Shown here: positions 61,206-64,000 of the stretch, one piece after another
How positions within the stretch are numbered: position 1 is the first letter of the stretch
Layout of the letters: every line of letters starts with the position of its first letter
NCBI RefSeq assembly: GCF_030369675.1
Contig: NZ_CP128477.1
Coordinates: 2,232,001 to 2,296,000, forward strand
From: Peteryoungia algae
GTDB taxonomy: Bacteria; Pseudomonadota; Alphaproteobacteria; Rhizobiales; Rhizobiaceae
Direction of reading: 5' to 3'
Length of the DNA: 64,000 bases
Program-made: the position numbers and the translations under genes
Notes under the pieces: generated by a model
What the model was told of the DNA's origin: nothing
Seen by the model: the letters and a program-made list of their open reading frames with translations, nothing else
The model's database searches: none

Positions 61206-61739
61206 ATGACAAATCGATTGATAAGCGCGACCGCCATTTCTCTCCTGCTCTCCACCGGAATTGCCCATGCAGGGACAGTCGAGATCTATCTGCTTGACAG
61301 GCTCGACAACAAGCAGAACGGATATTGCCTAGATATTTCCGGCGGACAGGGCGCGGATGCCGATCCCTCAAACGGTCTGCAAGGTCACACCTGCTACTCA
61401 CCCTCCGGACAGATCTTCGTCGACCAAGGCTTTGATTCCGAAAAGTTTGCAAACGGTGTTCTCTACATGCCGGAATTCGATGTCTGCGCAACCGTGGCTG
61501 CGACCGAGCCCGGCAGTTCCGTTGGGCTCGCAAGTTGCGACGGCAGCGAGGCGCAGAGCTTCGTCTTCTCCGGCGAAGGGACGATCGTGCCCGCCTCTGC
61601 GACGGACATGTGCCTGACACTTGGGGAAGATACCCGCTCTGGCCGCAGCGACACCAATCAGATCAAAGCCCTTTCGCTGGAAGCCTGCAGCACGGACAAC
61701 GCAGCATCTCAGACTTGGGGCAATCGAGGCGCGAATTGA
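61206..61739 (+). CDS. Exported ricin-B-type (beta-trefoil) lectin-like protein
   Basis: 177-residue protein with a signal peptide ending near AHAG (about residue 23). Residues about 25-175 look like a beta-trefoil lectin: GYCLDISGG, DVCATVAATE and DMCLTLGED give three cysteine-led lobes, and the terminal SQTWGNRGAN resembles the QxW element of ricin-B repeats. It would bind a glycan. Last gene of the exported-protein row, followed by a GC hairpin. Confidence 0.72.
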   Translation: MTNRLISATAISLLLSTGIAHAGTVEIYLLDRLDNKQNGYCLDISGGQGADADPSNGLQGHTCYSPSGQIFVDQGFDSEKFANGVLYMPEFDVCATVAATEPGSSVGLASCDGSEAQSFVFSGEGTIVPASATDMCLTLGEDTRSGRSDTNQIKALSLEACSTDNAASQTWGNRGAN

Positions 61740-62268
61740 CAGGTGAGTTCTGTTGACAGGTTGAAGTCTCAATCCAGCAGGACGCGCGGCGGGCCACCGT
61801 GTCCGCCGCGCGGCTCTGACGGTTGGCCAAATCCGGGGAGGTCGACCTCTACGCCGATAGGACCGTATCCGACACCCGCACTGGCGCGGCCGCTGTCTGA
61901 TCTGCGGCAATGGCCGCCGCCCACACTTACGCCCTCACCGGCAGTCCCCTAGTTGACCTGCCCATACGCGGTGTCACCGATGATGGTGACGACAGGGTCG
62001 AGCCGAAATCCACTTAATAAATTTTCCAGAAGCTGTTCAGACCAATCGCGCCACCTCCATGCGAGCCGCAGCCCTCGTGCATGGCCCATGGCCTGCACTA
62101 TCTTATTGTTTTACATGAATTTTTTTAACTTAGGCGGCATTGGCATCCACCTTATTCGAATGACAGCAACGTCTGCAGAAGAAGGAAAGTGAAGAAAAAA
62201 TTCTTTATGACATAAGTTTTTTAGCATATGCGCAACGGGCGATAGTGCCTGCTCCCCGAAGAGCCGTC
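61740..62268. other. AT-rich gap with a hairpin and a possible gene remnant
   Basis: A perfect 10-bp hairpin lies at 61783-61812. Further right, the minus strand between about 61951 and 62080 encodes a protein-like tail ending in DTAYGQVN and a stop, without a start in frame, which may be a decayed gene. The part from about 62095 to 62230 is AT-rich and is probably the pqiA promoter. Confidence 0.45.
61783..61812 (+). terminator. GC-rich hairpin after the lectin gene
   Basis: CGCGCGGCGG (61783-61792) pairs perfectly with CCGCCGCGCG (61803-61812) around a 10-base loop, 44 bp after the lectin stop. No U-tract follows. Confidence 0.5.
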
Positions 62269-62967
62269 ATGCCGCACCGATCTCATCCGTTGTCGCTTGG
62301 CTTCGGGATCATGCGAACACCCAGCGATGCAGGACCCACCAGCAGAACCATGGTCAACGATCCACACCACATCGGCTGCCCGAACTGTGACACCGTGCAT
62401 CGGTTCTCGGCGCAGGAACTGACTGTACCCACACGCTGCGCCCGCTGCGGCTACAGGCTGACACTCGGTCGGAAGGATGCCGTTTTGCGCGTAACCATGC
62501 TGGCGCTGACCTCGCTTGTGCTGATGGGGCTGGCGCTGTTTGCACCCTTTCTGACGCTCAATGCCGGACCGTTTGAATCGCGAGCCTCCGTGATTGATGT
62601 CATCTTTGGATTTGCGGAAGGCATCATGGTGCCGTTGTCGTTTGCGGTGCTGTTCTTCATCGTGATCATTCCGGCAATGCGATCCGGGCTGCTGATTTAT
62701 GCGCTCGCCCCGAACCTCGCCGGAGTGGCACATGCGCCGCTGGCCAGACCTGCCCTGCGCCTTGCTTTCACGCTGAAGCCCTGGGCGATGGTGGAAATAT
62801 TCATGGTTGGAGTGGCAGTCGCACTCGTCAAGCTGGCCGGCATGGCAACGGTCGACACCGGTGCGGCGTTCTGGGCATTTGTTCTTTTGGTGCTCGTGAA
62901 CGCGGCGCAAGACGCGTTCATGTGCCGCAACACGCTCTGGACAACCGTCGGGACACCACCATCATGA
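62269..62967 (+). CDS. pqiA: Paraquat-inducible protein A, first copy
   Basis: Inner-membrane protein of the PqiA/YebS family, up to 232 residues. A zinc-ribbon-like CPNCD...CARCGYR precedes four hydrophobic helices. PqiA partners an MCE protein (PqiB) that bridges the envelope for lipid traffic. The start is uncertain: ATGs at 62269, 62311 and 62350 are all in frame and none has a strong ribosome site. The ATGA overlap with the next gene shows coupling. In E. coli the two PqiA halves are one polypeptide; here they are two genes. Confidence 0.85.
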   Translation: MPHRSHPLSLGFGIMRTPSDAGPTSRTMVNDPHHIGCPNCDTVHRFSAQELTVPTRCARCGYRLTLGRKDAVLRVTMLALTSLVLMGLALFAPFLTLNAGPFESRASVIDVIFGFAEGIMVPLSFAVLFFIVIIPAMRSGLLIYALAPNLAGVAHAPLARPALRLAFTLKPWAMVEIFMVGVAVALVKLAGMATVDTGAAFWAFVLLVLVNAAQDAFMCRNTLWTTVGTPPS

Positions 62968-63581
62968 TGACTGCGCGCGATCATGGCCTTCTCACCTGCC
63001 GATCCTGCGGGCTGCTCGCGGAGCCGCAGGCATCATCGTGCAAGCGGTGTGACAGCCCCCTTGCCAGCCGCGATACGGCAAGCCTGCAGCATGTCTGGGC
63101 CTGGCTGGTGGCGGGGCTGATCATCTATGTTCCCGCCAATCTCTATCCGATGCTGCGGACAACCCAGGCCTTCCGATCGCAGGAGAGCACGATCGTCGGC
63201 GGCGTGGTCGATCTCGTACATCACGGTGCCATTGCCATTGCAGCCATCGTCTTTATCGCGAGCGTCGTTATCCCGGTCGGGAAGTTCATTGTCATCGCCT
63301 ACCTCGCCGTGCTCCTGTCACAACCTGGGCCAAAGAACGCCCATCGCCTGCACATCTTGTATGAGGCGGTCGAATTCATCGGACGTTGGTCCATGATCGA
63401 CGTGTTCGTCGTCGCCATTCTGGTCGCCCTTGTACAGTTCGATGTGCTGGCGTCCATTCAACCCGGATTCGCCGCGGCCTGCTTCGCGCTTTCCGTGGTT
63501 TTCACCATGCTTTCGGCCCAAGCTTTCGATCCAAGGATGATCTGGGACGCAACCGATGAAGGAGCGCCACATGACGCCTGA
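62964..63581 (+). CDS. pqiA: Paraquat-inducible protein A, second copy
   Basis: 205-residue protein equivalent to the second half of PqiA. The N-terminal CRSCG...CKRCDS ribbon is followed by four helices, with IIYVPANLYPML at the first helix, matching the PqiA repeat. It overlaps the first pqiA gene by four bases and the pqiB start by 11 bases. It should form an inner-membrane unit with the first protein. Confidence 0.88.
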   Translation: MMTARDHGLLTCRSCGLLAEPQASSCKRCDSPLASRDTASLQHVWAWLVAGLIIYVPANLYPMLRTTQAFRSQESTIVGGVVDLVHHGAIAIAAIVFIASVVIPVGKFIVIAYLAVLLSQPGPKNAHRLHILYEAVEFIGRWSMIDVFVVAILVALVQFDVLASIQPGFAAACFALSVVFTMLSAQAFDPRMIWDATDEGAPHDA

Positions 63582-64000
63582 GGACAACACGACAGTCACC
63601 CGACCGAAGGTGGAGACCAGGAAGCGGAGGTTTTCGCTCGTCTGGCTGATGCCGGTTCTGGCCATTGCCATCTCCGCCTATGTCGTATGGAACAACTACA
63701 ATCAACGCGGTCCGCTGATCACCATTGTCCTTCAGTCGGGTGCAGGCATCAGTGCCGGCGCGACGGAAGTGCGTATCCGCGACCTGAAAGTCGGCGTGGT
63801 CGAGGATATCGGCTTCTCCGACGGCATGGCGGCGGTCGAGGTGAAGGTGCGGCTGGACAAGGACATCGTCGGCTACGTCGATGAAGACGCGCAATTCTGG
63901 CTTGTGGAACCGCAGGTCACCGCGCGCGGTGTGACGGGGATTGGGACGCTACTTTCCGGCGTCTATATCGCCGCGAACTGGGACGGCGTGGAAGGCGAAT
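63571..64000 (+). CDS. pqiB: PqiB-type MCE (MlaD) protein, 3' end outside window
   Basis: The first 143 codons are present from an ATG at 63571 preceded by AAGGAG. A single N-terminal membrane helix (FSLVWLMPVLAIAISAYVVW, about residues 21-40) leads into the first MCE domain (LQSGAGISAGATEVRIRDLKVGVVED), then GVTGIGTLLSGVYI. PqiB forms a stacked-ring tunnel across the periplasm for lipid transport. The coupled PqiA genes upstream support the call. Confidence 0.92.
   Translation, partial: MTPEDNTTVTRPKVETRKRRFSLVWLMPVLAIAISAYVVWNNYNQRGPLITIVLQSGAGISAGATEVRIRDLKVGVVEDIGFSDGMAAVEVKVRLDKDIVGYVDEDAQFWLVEPQVTARGVTGIGTLLSGVYIAANWDGVEGE

Noticed and set aside
1-64000. tRNA, rRNA, CRISPR arrays, riboswitches and insertion sequences
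   Set aside because: I looked for their hallmarks (cloverleaf with CCA, regular repeats, transposase motifs with terminal repeats, long structured leaders) and found none that hold up by eye.

Overview
The window reads as chromosome or chromid sequence of an alphaproteobacterium of the Rhizobiaceae type. Three things support this: GC-rich coding DNA, an L-rhamnose locus in the order known from Rhizobium and Sinorhizobium (rhaI-rhaD divergent from rhaR-STPQUK), and a TGA-N9-TCA RirA-type iron box. I saw no rRNA, tRNA, CRISPR array or intact insertion sequence. The organism assignment is inference.

1-9.9 kb: aromatic and hydroaromatic acid catabolism. A truncated vanillate demethylase oxygenase is followed by a DapA-family enzyme, a TRAP transporter (large and small permeases, binding protein), a GntR/FCD regulator, a bifunctional 3-dehydroshikimate dehydratase, a shikimate/quinate dehydrogenase-like enzyme and a TetR regulator. 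Two near-identical 14-bp palindromes lie in front of the TRAP and dehydrogenase units and suggest one shared regulon feeding protocatechuate.

9.9-20.8 kb: complete L-rhamnose catabolism (isomerase, bifunctional aldolase/dehydrogenase, DeoR regulator, CUT2 ABC transporter, mutarotase, kinase). 20.9-29.4 kb: siderophore uptake, with an AraC regulator behind a RirA-type box, a TonB-dependent receptor, a FecBCDE-like ABC transporter and a DUF2218-siderophore-interacting reductase fusion.

29.5-45.3 kb: sugar-acid catabolism under three LacI regulators: a CUT2 ABC transporter with a GlcG/HbpS-like partner, a lactonase-like protein, L-idonate dehydrogenase, a D-2-hydroxyacid dehydrogenase, a 5-ketogluconate reductase-like SDR, gluconokinase, a 3-hydroxyisobutyrate-dehydrogenase-like enzyme and a second TRAP transporter. 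Palindromes of the type GTTATCGATAAC recur in the intergenic regions and probably tie the block together.

45.4-51.6 kb: small accessory genes (stand-alone DUF2218, SnoaL-like exported protein, small membrane protein, NmrA-like oxidoreductase, ferric-reductase-like membrane protein, LysR) and a GGDEF-EAL protein.

52.1-61.7 kb: the most unusual part. Six predicted exported proteins surround an AhpD-like gene, a TetR gene and a BaeSR-like two-component system: two YHYH proteins, two 67%-identical paralogs of unknown family, a duplicated DUF1566/Lcl_C protein and a ricin-B-like lectin. This looks like an undescribed envelope or surface system. 62.3-64 kb: pqiA-pqiA-pqiB, envelope lipid-transport-type genes, running off the end.
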